The position numbers and the translations under genes are program-made. Below the pieces are notes generated by a model that saw only the letters and a list, made by a program, of their open reading frames with translations, had not been told where the DNA came from and did not search any database. A stretch of 64,000 nt of DNA, from NCBI GenBank assembly GCA_045106195.1, contig JBGCEH010000026.1:7755-71754 (forward strand), read 5' to 3'. This document shows positions 27,859 through 37,119 of the stretch, piece by piece. The stretch comes from Granulosicoccus sp045106195 (GTDB lineage Bacteria > Pseudomonadota > Gammaproteobacteria > Granulosicoccales > Granulosicoccaceae). The number at the start of each line of letters is the position of its first letter. The stretch's first letter is position 1.

Positions 27859-28773
27859 TCAGCCTTCATTCTCCAACGACTTCAACGCAGCACGCAATGA
27901 GCCTTTGTGTTGCGCCAGACGCTTGCGACCAACGGCCTGGCTATCACCTCGGGCTACCAGTGCGGCCAGCTTTACCCAACCCGAGGCCTGGGCCAGGCAA
28001 TCGCTGGCTTGCTGGTCATCGATGTCAGGAAGCACACCCTGAAGCAGGCGTATACGCCGCTCGTCGAGCTTGACGTTGACAGCCCCCATATCCACCATGA
28101 GATTCCCGTAGGTACGATTCATACGGATCATCAGTGTGGTGCTGAACACGTTGAGTGCAATTTTCTGTGCGGTACCTGCAGCCATTCGCGTAGAGCCTGC
28201 CAGCACCTCAGATCCAGTATCCAGAAAAACAGGGTACATAGCCGTGGTTAGCAGAGGTGTTCCCGCGTTGTTGGCAACACCAATGCACAAGGCTCCTCTT
28301 TGCGCTGATACCTCTAACCATTGACAAGTCCAGGGAGATTTTCCACTTGCAGCGACACAGACAACCACATCCTGTTCACTGATTGAATAGGCTTCCACCT
28401 GCTCGGCAGCCGCTTCGGCATCATCTTCAATACCCTCAATACTGCTCACCAACGCTTTGTCTCCCCCCGCCATGACACATAGCAGCCTGTCATCAGGCCA
28501 GCTGAATGTCGGCCATAACTCTGCGCCATCCTGTACCGCTATGCGCCCCGATGCCCCTGCTCCGACCAGCACCAGACGTCCACTGGACTCTTCCAACCGC
28601 TCGGCTGCCGCCACTACCGCTTCATCGAGTTGAGCTCCAGCTTGGCGAACCGCATCAACCGCTTGCTGTTGACTGTTCAGCAATATAGAGATGATGTCAC
28701 CGTTGGTTCTCAAATCCAGATCCAGTAGTGACTGGTCGATAGTTTCTGTGGGCACAAGCAATGATGATGGCAT
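27859..28773 (-). CDS. murQ: N-acetylmuramic acid 6-phosphate etherase
   Basis: Cleaves the lactyl ether of MurNAc-6-phosphate to give GlcNAc-6-phosphate plus lactate in cell-wall recycling. 304 residues with a SIS sugar-isomerase fold: GAGASGRIAVQDGAELWPTF (first catalytic Glu in AELWPT), AGGDKALVSSIEGIEDD (second Glu region), VVCVAASGKSPW, and the family signature STRMAAGTAQKIALN. The start shares one base with the nagA stop (TGATG), so both are coupled. Its product is the substrate of NagA encoded just upstream. Confidence 0.95.
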   Translation of the reverse strand: MPSSLLVPTETIDQSLLDLDLRTNGDIISILLNSQQQAVDAVRQAGAQLDEAVVAAAERLEESSGRLVLVGAGASGRIAVQDGAELWPTFSWPDDRLLCVMAGGDKALVSSIEGIEDDAEAAAEQVEAYSISEQDVVVCVAASGKSPWTCQWLEVSAQRGALCIGVANNAGTPLLTTAMYPVFLDTGSEVLAGSTRMAAGTAQKIALNVFSTTLMIRMNRTYGNLMVDMGAVNVKLDERRIRLLQGVLPDIDDQQASDCLAQASGWVKLAALVARGDSQAVGRKRLAQHKGSLRAALKSLENEG

Positions 28774-29870
28774 CAGTTATCCGCTCCGATTAAATGACGT
28801 TGACCCTTCAACCATAGGGCAACAACGTTGTCGCCGTGCAGTTCAAGCCAATTGGCGATAGCGCCTTGGGTGATGGTGCCCAGTGTCTTGTTACCTATCC
28901 ACTGTGAGGGATAGACACTCGACAGGCGACTGATCTGCAACCAGCTCAAGCCCCAGCTCGCCATAACATTCAATGATGCCAGTTGCGTTAAACAAGACCC
29001 GGCCAGGGTGCCATCGGGAAGTAACACCGTGTGGCCTTTTTTCTCAATACTCAGTGAACCCAGCTTGTAACGCCCATCAGGCATACCTGCGGCCGCGGTG
29101 GCATCTGTGACACTGTATAGACGGGGAATCGCACGATGCGCCATGTCGAACGCCACCTGATCAACATGTATGCCGTCGGTGATGATTTCGGCATAGTCGC
29201 TATAGGCCAATGCGGCGGCGGCGGCTCCGCCTTCTCGATGCGAAACACCACTCATTGCGTTATAGAGATGGGTAACCCCCACCCCTGAATTAATCGCTTG
29301 CAACGCTTGCGACCAACTACACAGCGTATGTCCCAGTTGTGCCTTGACGCCATACTGCAGACACAACGCCGGCACCACATTATCCGGATCCAGCTCGGGC
29401 GCGTAGGTGATTACCTTCACAACACCTGTTGATAGCCAGGCCTCAAGCCTCATGACGTCGATCGGTACGGCATAGGGAGGCTGTGCCCCGAGCTTGCCAG
29501 GGTTGATAAAGGGCCCTTCAAGATGGGCACCGAGTAAAATTGCACCTTCGTTGGGTGGGTGACTCATAACATTGTCGACATCTGTAAGAAACCTGTCGAT
29601 GTCTTCCAGAGGTGCTGTCACCGATGTCGCCAGCAGAGCGCCGGTGCCGGCTTTGGCATGAGCAACGAGAACACGCTCTATCGCATCACTGCCTTGCATG
29701 ACATCGGCACCGCCGCCGCCGTGCACATGCAGATCAACAGGCGCTGGGATGAAGCGTGGCTCATTGGCATCGAGCTTCACCGGCTCCAATGCGTGAATAG
29801 TAGCGCCATGGGTACAGCGCAAGGGCGCCCATTGTTCTCCTGTCAGCCACAGACCTGAGGTTTTTCGCAT
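28773..29870 (-). CDS. nagA: N-acetylglucosamine-6-phosphate deacetylase
   Basis: Converts GlcNAc-6-phosphate to glucosamine-6-phosphate and acetate. It has an amidohydrolase fold with metal-site motifs: HVHGGGG after FIPAPVDL, the Glu in GAHLEGPFINPGKLGAQPP, His in QLGHTLC and GVTHLYNAMSG, and the catalytic Asp in SVTDATAAAGM. The start is either ATG 29870 (MRKTSGLW), used here, or ATG 29897, which overlaps the kinase gene by 25 bases. Either gives about 365-374 residues, normal for NagA. It sits between the GlcNAc kinase and MurQ genes. No nagB is in the window. Confidence 0.94.
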   Translation of the reverse strand: MRKTSGLWLTGEQWAPLRCTHGATIHALEPVKLDANEPRFIPAPVDLHVHGGGGADVMQGSDAIERVLVAHAKAGTGALLATSVTAPLEDIDRFLTDVDNVMSHPPNEGAILLGAHLEGPFINPGKLGAQPPYAVPIDVMRLEAWLSTGVVKVITYAPELDPDNVVPALCLQYGVKAQLGHTLCSWSQALQAINSGVGVTHLYNAMSGVSHREGGAAAAALAYSDYAEIITDGIHVDQVAFDMAHRAIPRLYSVTDATAAAGMPDGRYKLGSLSIEKKGHTVLLPDGTLAGSCLTQLASLNVMASWGLSWLQISRLSSVYPSQWIGNKTLGTITQGAIANWLELHGDNVVALWLKGQRHLIGADN

Positions 29871-29872
29871 AT

Positions 29873-30727
29873 TCACGTAGCTACTGCCAGATGCCATAAT
29901 CCGCGCAAGGCATCGCCACGGCTGCGGTGGTGGCGTTCACCCAGCTCACGCAACAATAGCGGGGACAACTGCTCTCCGACACCACCCACTACAAAGACCG
30001 GCAGATCCGCTGGAGCCATCCTGACAAGCTGCAAGCAATGCCCGGCCGCCTCATCCATCAGGGTCAGAGCTCCGGGATCACTCAGGGTGGACGCTTCGAA
30101 CACAATGGGTGCGAGCTGGGCCATGACGCTGGATCGGGTTTGCGTGGTCCACAGCTGTATCTCCGACACCGAGGTGCCAATTCGTTTCTCGATCAGTTCC
30201 ATCATCACCGACGGACTCCGGTTACCATCAAGATGCGCTATGTACGTCTGCAGCAGACGCATACCGAGCCAAGCCCCTGACCCCTGATCACCGACCGGAA
30301 AACCCCACCCGCCGGCCATCCCTTTTTTGCCACCACGATCCAGCCAATGCATGACACTGCCCGTGCCCACGGCCAGGCATATGCCGGGCTGTCCCTCGCT
30401 GGCACCGATAAGCTGAGCATAGCCATCAGTGTGAAGCACAGCTTTTACCCCATCTGGGAGTAACTTCAGAAACTCATGACGTTTTTTCTGCTGAAGTGAG
30501 CCGGCCAGCCCCATACTCAATATGGATGGTTGCCATCTCGGCCCGTGACCCAGCTGGCGCCGCAGGATCGCCAGACCGTGATCAATATGCCGCCACGCAG
30601 CGCTGACACCCAGAGTAAGACTGGCGTGCTCCTCCACAACAACCCGCCCTAGCAATTTGCCTTGCTGTGAGAAAGCTGCCAGTCTGCATCGGGTACCACC
30701 ACCGTCTACTGTCACGATAAGAGTCAT
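29873..30727 (-). CDS. BadF/BadG-type ATPase, probable N-acetylglucosamine kinase
   Basis: 284 residues of the actin-like ATPase fold. The phosphate-1 loop is TVDGGGTRCRLAAF, phosphate-2 is ICLAVGTGSVMHWL followed by GGWGFPVGDQGSGAWLGM, and the adenosine region is VFVVGGVGEQLSPLLL. Members next to nagA and murQ act as GlcNAc (or glucosamine) kinases, and the context here (nagA immediately downstream, a sugar ABC importer divergently transcribed) supports phosphorylation of imported amino sugar. Substrate preference between GlcNAc, GlcN and MurNAc cannot be told from sequence. Confidence 0.85.
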   Translation of the reverse strand: MTLIVTVDGGGTRCRLAAFSQQGKLLGRVVVEEHASLTLGVSAAWRHIDHGLAILRRQLGHGPRWQPSILSMGLAGSLQQKKRHEFLKLLPDGVKAVLHTDGYAQLIGASEGQPGICLAVGTGSVMHWLDRGGKKGMAGGWGFPVGDQGSGAWLGMRLLQTYIAHLDGNRSPSVMMELIEKRIGTSVSEIQLWTTQTRSSVMAQLAPIVFEASTLSDPGALTLMDEAAGHCLQLVRMAPADLPVFVVGGVGEQLSPLLLRELGERHHRSRGDALRGLWHLAVAT

Positions 30728-30848
30728 AGGAGAGAGATTTCAGGCAATCAATCTGTTTTTTGTTTTACGTACGAGCGCATTAGCGATAACATCAGACGAC
30801 ATCAATATCAACACTACGACAACGTAACATTAATAAGGAGAAGGAAGT

Positions 30849-32096
30849 ATGCGTGTAAATGCGATAAAAACAGTCACATTAGCCGTAGGTCTGAGCTTGT
30901 CGGGCGTGGCACTGGCCGAGAAGACGATCATCACCATCGAAAGCTGGCGAGCCGAAGATCAGGCCATCTGGGACGAGAAAATCATTCCGGTATTCGAAGC
31001 CGCCTATCCGGATATCGATGTGCAGTTCAAACCGACCACCGCTACCGAGTACAACGCGGCATTAAACGCCCGTCTGGCAGGTGGTACAGCCGGCGATATC
31101 ATTACCTGTCGCCCTTTCGATAACGCACTGGCGATGTACGATGCTGGCAATCTGGCCGACATCAAGGATTTGCCAGGACTTGAGAACTTCTCTGATGTTG
31201 CCAAAGGTGCCTGGTCGACTGATGCTGGTGACGCAACATTCTGTGTTCCCATGGCGTCCGTAATACATGGTTTCATGTACAACAAGGATGCATTCGCCGA
31301 GCTGGGTCTGTCCGTACCGACCACCGAAGCAGAATTTTATGCAACCCTCGACGCCATCAATGAAGAAGGCAGCTACATACCCATGGCTATGGGCACCAAG
31401 GACCAATGGGAAGCTGCAACAATGGGCTACACCAACGTAGGGCCGGCATACTGGGGCGGTGAAAAAGGTCGGCTGGGCCTGATCAGTGGAGATGCCAGTT
31501 TTACTGACGAGCCCTACGTTGAAGTATTCCGTCAAATGCAGAAGTGGACTCCGTATCTGGGTAACGGCTATCAGGCACAGGGCTACACAGACAGTCAGAA
31601 TCTGTTCACGCTGGGTCGTGCTGCCATCTATCCCACAGGCTCCTGGGAGATCACAGGATTCATGGAAAATGCTGACTTCGAGCTAGGGGCGTTTCCACCA
31701 CCTAAAAGTGCCGATGGCACCTGCTATATCAGTGACCATACCGATATGGGTATCGGCATGAATGCAGCAACCGAAAACAAGGATGCGGCAACGACATTTC
31801 TTGAATGGACGACCTCTGCTGACTTTGCCGGTTTACTGACCAACGCAGCACCGGGCTTTTTCTCACTGGCCAATCACGAGTTGGACGTTGAAAACTCCCT
31901 GGCCAGAGAATTCATTGCCATGCGTGGCACGTGTGAACCAACGATTCGTGTTGCTCACCAGATTCTGTCTCGAGGCGAACCTGCGCTGGGAAATCAGCTA
32001 TGGACACTTACGTCCAATGTCATCAATGGCACCATGTCTCCAGAAGATGCAGCCGCCGAAGCTCAGGCCAATCTGGATAGCTGGTACAAGCCCTGA
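30849..32096 (+). CDS. Sugar ABC transporter substrate-binding protein
   Basis: 415 residues. The signal peptide (TVTLAVGLSLSGVALA) is cleaved before EKTIITIESWRAED. The fold is family 1 extracellular solute-binding: ARLAGGTAGDIITCRPFD, FCVPMASVIHGFMYNKDAFAELG and AIYPTGSWEITGF are typical positions. A strong AAGGAGAAGG precedes the ATG. First gene of a four-gene importer operon and divergent from the GlcNAc kinase-nagA-murQ genes, so the likely ligand is an amino sugar or a cell-wall or chitin saccharide (inference from context). Confidence 0.92.
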   Translation: MRVNAIKTVTLAVGLSLSGVALAEKTIITIESWRAEDQAIWDEKIIPVFEAAYPDIDVQFKPTTATEYNAALNARLAGGTAGDIITCRPFDNALAMYDAGNLADIKDLPGLENFSDVAKGAWSTDAGDATFCVPMASVIHGFMYNKDAFAELGLSVPTTEAEFYATLDAINEEGSYIPMAMGTKDQWEAATMGYTNVGPAYWGGEKGRLGLISGDASFTDEPYVEVFRQMQKWTPYLGNGYQAQGYTDSQNLFTLGRAAIYPTGSWEITGFMENADFELGAFPPPKSADGTCYISDHTDMGIGMNAATENKDAATTFLEWTTSADFAGLLTNAAPGFFSLANHELDVENSLAREFIAMRGTCEPTIRVAHQILSRGEPALGNQLWTLTSNVINGTMSPEDAAAEAQANLDSWYKP

Positions 32097-32108
32097 TACG
32101 GGCATGAA

Positions 32109-32140
32109 CAACGGGCACCCCGTCAAGGTTGTGCCCGTTG
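32109..32140 (+). terminator. Intra-operon hairpin between binding protein and permease genes
   Basis: CAACGGGCAC, 12-base loop, GTGCCCGTTG: a perfect 10-bp stem 12 bases after the binding-protein stop. There is no T-run, so it is more likely a partial terminator or a 3-prime mRNA stabiliser that keeps binding-protein transcripts in excess over the membrane components, as known in mal and other ABC operons. Confidence 0.65.
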
Positions 32141-32161
32141 TCTGACCCCTCGGACGCTGGC

Positions 32162-33103
32162 ATGGAAAAGACGCTAACGCCGTCAGTTCTGCGCACGCCA
32201 CGTCGCTGGTACATTCTTGTATTTCTGGCGCCGGCGACGCTTATCTATACAGTCTTTGCCATCTATCCCATCATAGAATCATTGCGTTTGTCGCTCTATG
32301 TCAGTGATGCAAGCAGTACCACATTTGTCGGACTGACCAACTACACAAGACTCATTGGCGAACCCTACTGGGCCGACCAGTTCTGGAATGCATTCAAGAA
32401 CAATTTACTGTTGTTCTTCATGCACATGCTTATCCAGAACCCCATTGCTCTGGCACTGGCAGCGTTACTGAGCATCCCTACATTGAAAGGCGCTGCAACC
32501 TACCGGACGATATTCTTTCTGCCCACCTTGTTGTCGGTGGTTGTGGTGGGATTCATCTGGCAGCTCATTCTTTCCCCCTTGTGGGGAATAACACCAGACT
32601 TCATGAAATTACTGGGGATTGGCGACTATTTCAGGCCATGGCTGGGCCTGGAAGGCAGCGCACTTGTCACCGTCACCCTGATCTCTATCTGGCAGTATGT
32701 GGGCATACCCCTCATGCTCTTCTACGCCGCATTGCTCAATGTACCTGAGGAGACGATTGAAGCTGCACGCATAGACGGGCTTAACGGTTGGTGGGTCTTT
32801 TGGAAAGTTAAACTGCCATTGATTCTTCCCACGCTCGGACTCGTCGGCATACTGACGTACATTGGAAATTTCACGGCAAGTTTCGATCTCATCTACTCGA
32901 TACAGGGTGGGCTTGCAGGCCCTGACTATTCCACGGATGTCATGGGGACGTTCCTGTTTCGTACTTTTTTCGGATTCCAGGCGCAACTCGGAGATCAGAA
33001 CATGGGCGCAACAGTGGCCTCGGCCTTGCTGTTCATTATCCTGATTGGTGTCAGCATCTACCTGTTTGGCGTGCAGCGCAAACTACAGCGATACGATCAC
33101 TGA
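32162..33103 (+). CDS. Sugar ABC transporter permease (MalF/UgpA type)
   Basis: About 313 residues with six or so membrane helices, beginning WYILVFLAPATLIYTVFAIYP. The cytoplasmic EAA loop, the contact for the ATPase, is EETIEAARIDGLNGWWVFWKVKLPLILP. The frame opens at a TTG (32129), but the ATG at 32162 is more plausible. It overlaps the next permease gene by one base (TGATG). Confidence 0.92.
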   Translation: MEKTLTPSVLRTPRRWYILVFLAPATLIYTVFAIYPIIESLRLSLYVSDASSTTFVGLTNYTRLIGEPYWADQFWNAFKNNLLLFFMHMLIQNPIALALAALLSIPTLKGAATYRTIFFLPTLLSVVVVGFIWQLILSPLWGITPDFMKLLGIGDYFRPWLGLEGSALVTVTLISIWQYVGIPLMLFYAALLNVPEETIEAARIDGLNGWWVFWKVKLPLILPTLGLVGILTYIGNFTASFDLIYSIQGGLAGPDYSTDVMGTFLFRTFFGFQAQLGDQNMGATVASALLFIILIGVSIYLFGVQRKLQRYDH

Positions 33104-33939
33104 TGCGGGCGCAACAAGCACTCACCAGTACGGCTATCCATGGCGTCCTCATAAGCTGGACCCTGCTGGCCTTGTTTCCCCTGGGGTTGATCATCATCAA
33201 CAGCCTGAAAAGCCGCAAGGCCATATTTGGTGATCCCACAGGATTGCCCGTCGGCGACGCGCTATCGTTCAAAGGCTATGAGAGCGTCATCAACAACAGT
33301 GATTTTCCGATGTTCTTCGGTAACAGCCTCATTGTGACGTGCGTGTCCCTGTTCCTGATTCTCCTGTTAGGCGCAATGGCTGCACACGCATTGTCCGAGT
33401 ACAGATTCAAAGGCAATACCTTGATCGGCCTATACCTGATACTGGGTATCATGGTGCCGATTCGCCTAGGTACGGTGGCACTGCTTAACCTTATCGTAAG
33501 TCTGGGCCTGACCAATACACTCACTGCATTGATTCTTGTCTACGTGGCGCAAGGCTTGCCGATTGCCATATTTATATTTACTGAATTCCTTCGCTCCGTA
33601 TCGCGCGAAATCAAGGATAGTGCCCGTATCGATGGATTATCCGAATATCGAATTTTCTTTGAAGTTGTCATCCCTCTTGTCAGGCCTGTGATTGCCACTG
33701 TAGCTGTTTTTTCCATGATTCCCATCTGGAATGACCTATGGTTCCCGCTCATTCTGTCACCAGGCGAGGAGACGCGCACCGTCACACTGGGTGTTCAACA
33801 GTTTATTGGTCAATACACGGTTAAATGGGGATCTGTACTGGCTGCGCTGTCAGTTGCGATTCTTCCGGTGTTGGTCATGTACATCTTATTTTCAAGGCAA
33901 TTGATCCGTGGCATCACCGCTGGCGCTGTCAAGGGATAG
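33103..33939 (+). CDS. Sugar ABC transporter permease (MalG/UgpE type)
   Basis: 278 residues, about six membrane helices, and the EAA loop REIKDSARIDGLSEYRIFFEVVIPLVRP. It pairs with the preceding permease to form the heterodimeric channel. Translation is coupled to it by a one-base stop/start overlap. The end (LVMYILFSRQLIRGITAGAVKG) is the standard end of the CUT1 family. Confidence 0.93.
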   Translation: MRAQQALTSTAIHGVLISWTLLALFPLGLIIINSLKSRKAIFGDPTGLPVGDALSFKGYESVINNSDFPMFFGNSLIVTCVSLFLILLLGAMAAHALSEYRFKGNTLIGLYLILGIMVPIRLGTVALLNLIVSLGLTNTLTALILVYVAQGLPIAIFIFTEFLRSVSREIKDSARIDGLSEYRIFFEVVIPLVRPVIATVAVFSMIPIWNDLWFPLILSPGEETRTVTLGVQQFIGQYTVKWGSVLAALSVAILPVLVMYILFSRQLIRGITAGAVKG

Positions 33940-33978
33940 AACAATCATCATGCCTCAGTACGGACTATGTAAAAACCT

Positions 33979-35022
33979 ATGGCTACCCTAGAGCTTGTCA
34001 ACGTCAATAAGTCCTTTGGCAGCACCGAAGTCATCAAGGACATGAATCTGCTGGTAAATGATGGCGAATTGGTCGTTTTCGTCGGGCCCAGTGGTTGTGG
34101 CAAGTCCACGATGTTGCGCATGATCGCAGGTCTTGAAACCTTGAGTAGCGGCAGTATAGCTATCGGTGGCAAACGCATTGATCACCAGCCTCCCGCCAAT
34201 CGGGGTATTGCCATGGTGTTTCAATCTTACGCCTTGTACCCGCACAAGGACGTTCGCGGTAATCTGGGTTTTGCGCTGCGGCACGCCAAAGTTCCAAAGG
34301 CCGAAATAGAAGAGCGCGTAAACAAGGCCGCTGACATTCTTGGACTCGATGAACTGATGGATCGCAAGCCGCGTGAACTATCAGGCGGACAAAGACAACG
34401 TGTCGCGATTGGGCGTGCCATCGTACGAGAACCTGAAGTCTTTCTGTTCGATGAACCACTTTCCAACCTTGATGCAGCCCTTCGAGTCCATATGCGCGTA
34501 GAGATTCTGAAGCTGCATCAACGCCTGAGGAATACCTTGGTGTACGTAACCCATGATCAGGTCGAGGCAATGACTCTCGCTGATCGCATTGTCGTTTTTC
34601 GCGCAGGAGAGGTTGAACAGATTGGCACGCCGTTGGAGTTGTATCGAAAACCTGTCAATCGGTTCGTAGCAGGCTTTATCGGCTCTCCTGCGATGAATTT
34701 TCTGGACGCATCGTGTGATGGACAGACGGTTTCCATTGGCGAGAAAAATGTATGTCGAAGCCAGGCACCTGCTGGTCAGATTACATTGGGCGTTAGACCT
34801 GAGCACCTGAACATTGATTCTGACGGTGCCTTTGTCGGGACGGTACAAGTGTTTGAGCATCTGGGTGGCGAGTCGTTTGTACATCTGTTAGTGGATAATG
34901 GGCAAACGCTGATCGCAAAGCTTGATGGTGAGTATCAATTCTCTATCGGCGAGACTTGCCAACTGGGAATAGATCCGGGCAAGTGTCACGTGTTTGACAA
35001 ACAAGGACGAAGAGCATCCTGA
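33979..35022 (+). CDS. Sugar ABC transporter ATP-binding protein (UgpC/MsmK type)
   Basis: 347 residues. Walker A is GPSGCGKST, the Q-loop lies in MVFQSYALYP, the signature is ELSGGQRQRVAIGRAIV, Walker B is VFLFDEPLSNLD, and the switch His is in YVTHDQVEAMTLADRI. The C-terminal about 110 residues are a regulatory TOBE-like domain (GVRPEHLNIDSDG, VFEHLGGESFVHLL). It energises the two permeases encoded just upstream and completes a full importer. The convergent AraC gene follows after 80 bases. Confidence 0.94.
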   Translation: MATLELVNVNKSFGSTEVIKDMNLLVNDGELVVFVGPSGCGKSTMLRMIAGLETLSSGSIAIGGKRIDHQPPANRGIAMVFQSYALYPHKDVRGNLGFALRHAKVPKAEIEERVNKAADILGLDELMDRKPRELSGGQRQRVAIGRAIVREPEVFLFDEPLSNLDAALRVHMRVEILKLHQRLRNTLVYVTHDQVEAMTLADRIVVFRAGEVEQIGTPLELYRKPVNRFVAGFIGSPAMNFLDASCDGQTVSIGEKNVCRSQAPAGQITLGVRPEHLNIDSDGAFVGTVQVFEHLGGESFVHLLVDNGQTLIAKLDGEYQFSIGETCQLGIDPGKCHVFDKQGRRAS

Positions 35023-35103
35023 TCGTATTACCTCCGAACACCCGATACAGAGCACGCTTTGGCTTTATGGGTTTGTATTGACGGAAAATACCACCGGATT
35101 ACG

Positions 35104-36084
35104 CTAACCTCTTACACGGTGTTTACGCACTTCTCCCGGAGACACACCCACCTCGCGTTTGAAAGCGCGGTTAAATGCTGACTCTGATTTATAGCCAACA
35201 CGTTCGGCAATCTGTGCAAGCGTATCGTTAGATTCCCGCAACTCGCGATGAGCCAACTGAATTCGCAGTGTGGTGAGATATTGCTTTACGGACTCGCCCA
35301 TCATTGCCGAAAAGCGCGCGGAAAACCCTGAACGTGACATTCCAATCTCATGCGCAAGGCTCTCTACCTGCCAGTTGCGAGCAGGCTGCCTATGCATCAA
35401 TGACATTGCCTTACCGATAAAAGGATCGTTTAATGCGGCGACCCAGCCTTTCTCGTCTTCACGCAATCCTTGGATCCAGCTACGAAAAGCCTGGATGACA
35501 AGGATTTCTGCCAACCGGGTAATGATAGTTTCACTAGCGGGTAATTTTTGTTCGGCTTCTTGTGCGATAAATTGAATTGTGCTTTGTAACCAGTTGCCAT
35601 CATCTATGTGGGTGCGCAAATGTAGCGTTGCAGGCAGTAACTGAATAAGACGATTAGCCAGATAGGGGTCGAAACGGACACCATAATACGTTATCCGGGT
35701 GTGTCGTCCTCCACCTCCAAACTGCATGTTTTCGAAGCGATCACCAACTCTCTCAACCGGAATATCCTCTAGGCGTGTCGCCTTGTCTCCGGGGTTGCCA
35801 CGCAAAATATGTCGATTGCCACGCGGGATCAAAATGAGGCTGCCTTGTGGCATAAATACTGGCGCTTCGCCTTCGAGTTCAAACCAACAATGCCCGGATG
35901 TGACCAGTTCCACGTTCATTACACCGGGCAAATGCGGGATCTCGATACCCCACGGATCTGTAAGTTGTGCATTGCAATAAAGCACGCCGGTTAACTTCAG
36001 CAACTGCAAAACTTCACCAAACGGATCCGAGCTTGGCGGTAATACAGGATCGATATGCGGTACATCTAATTGAAATCCTGTCAT
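35104..36084 (-). CDS. AraC-family regulator with cupin-type sensor domain
   Basis: About 326 residues from the ATG at 36084 (MTGFQLDVPH); the frame is open to 36183 but the extra residues are not family-like. The N-terminal cupin domain (about 1-185) contains LVTSGHCWFELEGEAPVFMPQGSLILIPRG split by typical beta-turns. The C-terminal AraC domain has two helix-turn-helix units (QVESLAHEIGMSRSGFSARF and TLAQIAERVGYKSESAFNRAF). It is divergent from the NmrA-like reductase gene, with 140 bases between starts, and probably controls that gene and the two membrane proteins behind it. Confidence 0.9.
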   Translation of the reverse strand: MTGFQLDVPHIDPVLPPSSDPFGEVLQLLKLTGVLYCNAQLTDPWGIEIPHLPGVMNVELVTSGHCWFELEGEAPVFMPQGSLILIPRGNRHILRGNPGDKATRLEDIPVERVGDRFENMQFGGGGRHTRITYYGVRFDPYLANRLIQLLPATLHLRTHIDDGNWLQSTIQFIAQEAEQKLPASETIITRLAEILVIQAFRSWIQGLREDEKGWVAALNDPFIGKAMSLMHRQPARNWQVESLAHEIGMSRSGFSARFSAMMGESVKQYLTTLRIQLAHRELRESNDTLAQIAERVGYKSESAFNRAFKREVGVSPGEVRKHRVRG

Positions 36085-36224
36085 CGCTTCTCGTGAATTT
36101 AGACGAACTGACAATAATCTTAGACATTTCGTGATTTTAACTCCAGCACATTCGCTAGAAAATAGTTCGCGTTGGCAAGTCAACCACTTGCTGATATTTC
36201 CTCAACATGAACTGGAGATTTAAA

Positions 36225-37070
36225 ATGAAAAATTCACCCGTATTGATTATCGGCAAAACTGCAAAAACCGGCTTGCGTGTCGAACAGCGCTTACAAGATC
36301 TTGGCTATTCCACGCGCGGTGTCTCACGTTCTTCAACTCCTGCATTCAACTGGGAAGATTCAACAACGTGGCGCACAGCGCTGGAGGGCACCCGATCAGC
36401 CTACGTTACGTTTTATCCCGATCTTGCTATACCATCTGCTGAGCGTACAGTACGAGAATTTACCGAGCTTGCAAAAGACGTTGGATTACAACACGTTGTA
36501 CTGCTTTCGGGTCGTGGCGAACAGGGAGCACAGCGTGCCGAGAAAGTATTGATTAATAGTGGGCTGGATTGGAATGTTGTTCGGGCCAGCTGGTTCATGC
36601 AAAACTTCAGTGAAGGTTTCATGATTGAAGGTATTGTAGGCGGTGAGCTTATGCTACCGGCTGGAGACAACGCTGAACCCTTTGTTGACATTGACGATAT
36701 TGCGGACGTTGCGGTAGCGACTCTAACACAGCCTGAACTACGTAATCATTTGTTTGAGGTCACTGGGCCGCGTGCATTGACGTTCGCGCAGTGCGTAGCT
36801 GAAATTTCTGAAGTGGTGGGTTACCCCGTCAAGTACACATCAATTCCGATAGACGATTTCCTTAATACACTTCGTGATCAAGGCTTGCCTGAAGGTATGC
36901 TGTGGCTTATGCGTGAACTGTTCACGGTCGTGTTTGATGGCCGTAACTCCACTCCGACAACCGGCGTGGAAGAGGCGCTTGGGCGACCCGCAACAGATTT
37001 TAGCGAATACTTGCGCAAAGTAATGAGCTCAGGGGCTTGGCATCGTAGTGGGCTACTACATCAGGCTTAA
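36225..37070 (+). CDS. NmrA-like NAD(P)-binding reductase
   Basis: 281 residues from ATG 36225, which follows CTGGAGA. The N-terminal Rossmann motif IIGKTAKTGLRVEQRLQDLG is the GxTxKTG variant of atypical short-chain dehydrogenases (NmrA/azoreductase group). No Tyr-x-x-x-Lys catalytic pair is evident, as usual for this group. DIDDIADVAVATL and FEVTGPRALTFAQCVAEIS are further family positions. It could be an NAD(P)H:quinone-type reductase or a redox sensor. The AraC gene is divergent. Confidence 0.86.
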   Translation: MKNSPVLIIGKTAKTGLRVEQRLQDLGYSTRGVSRSSTPAFNWEDSTTWRTALEGTRSAYVTFYPDLAIPSAERTVREFTELAKDVGLQHVVLLSGRGEQGAQRAEKVLINSGLDWNVVRASWFMQNFSEGFMIEGIVGGELMLPAGDNAEPFVDIDDIADVAVATLTQPELRNHLFEVTGPRALTFAQCVAEISEVVGYPVKYTSIPIDDFLNTLRDQGLPEGMLWLMRELFTVVFDGRNSTPTTGVEEALGRPATDFSEYLRKVMSSGAWHRSGLLHQA

Positions 37071-37119
37071 ATCATATTTCCCACCGGGTATTTATTATAA
37101 AATTTCACACAAAATCACT

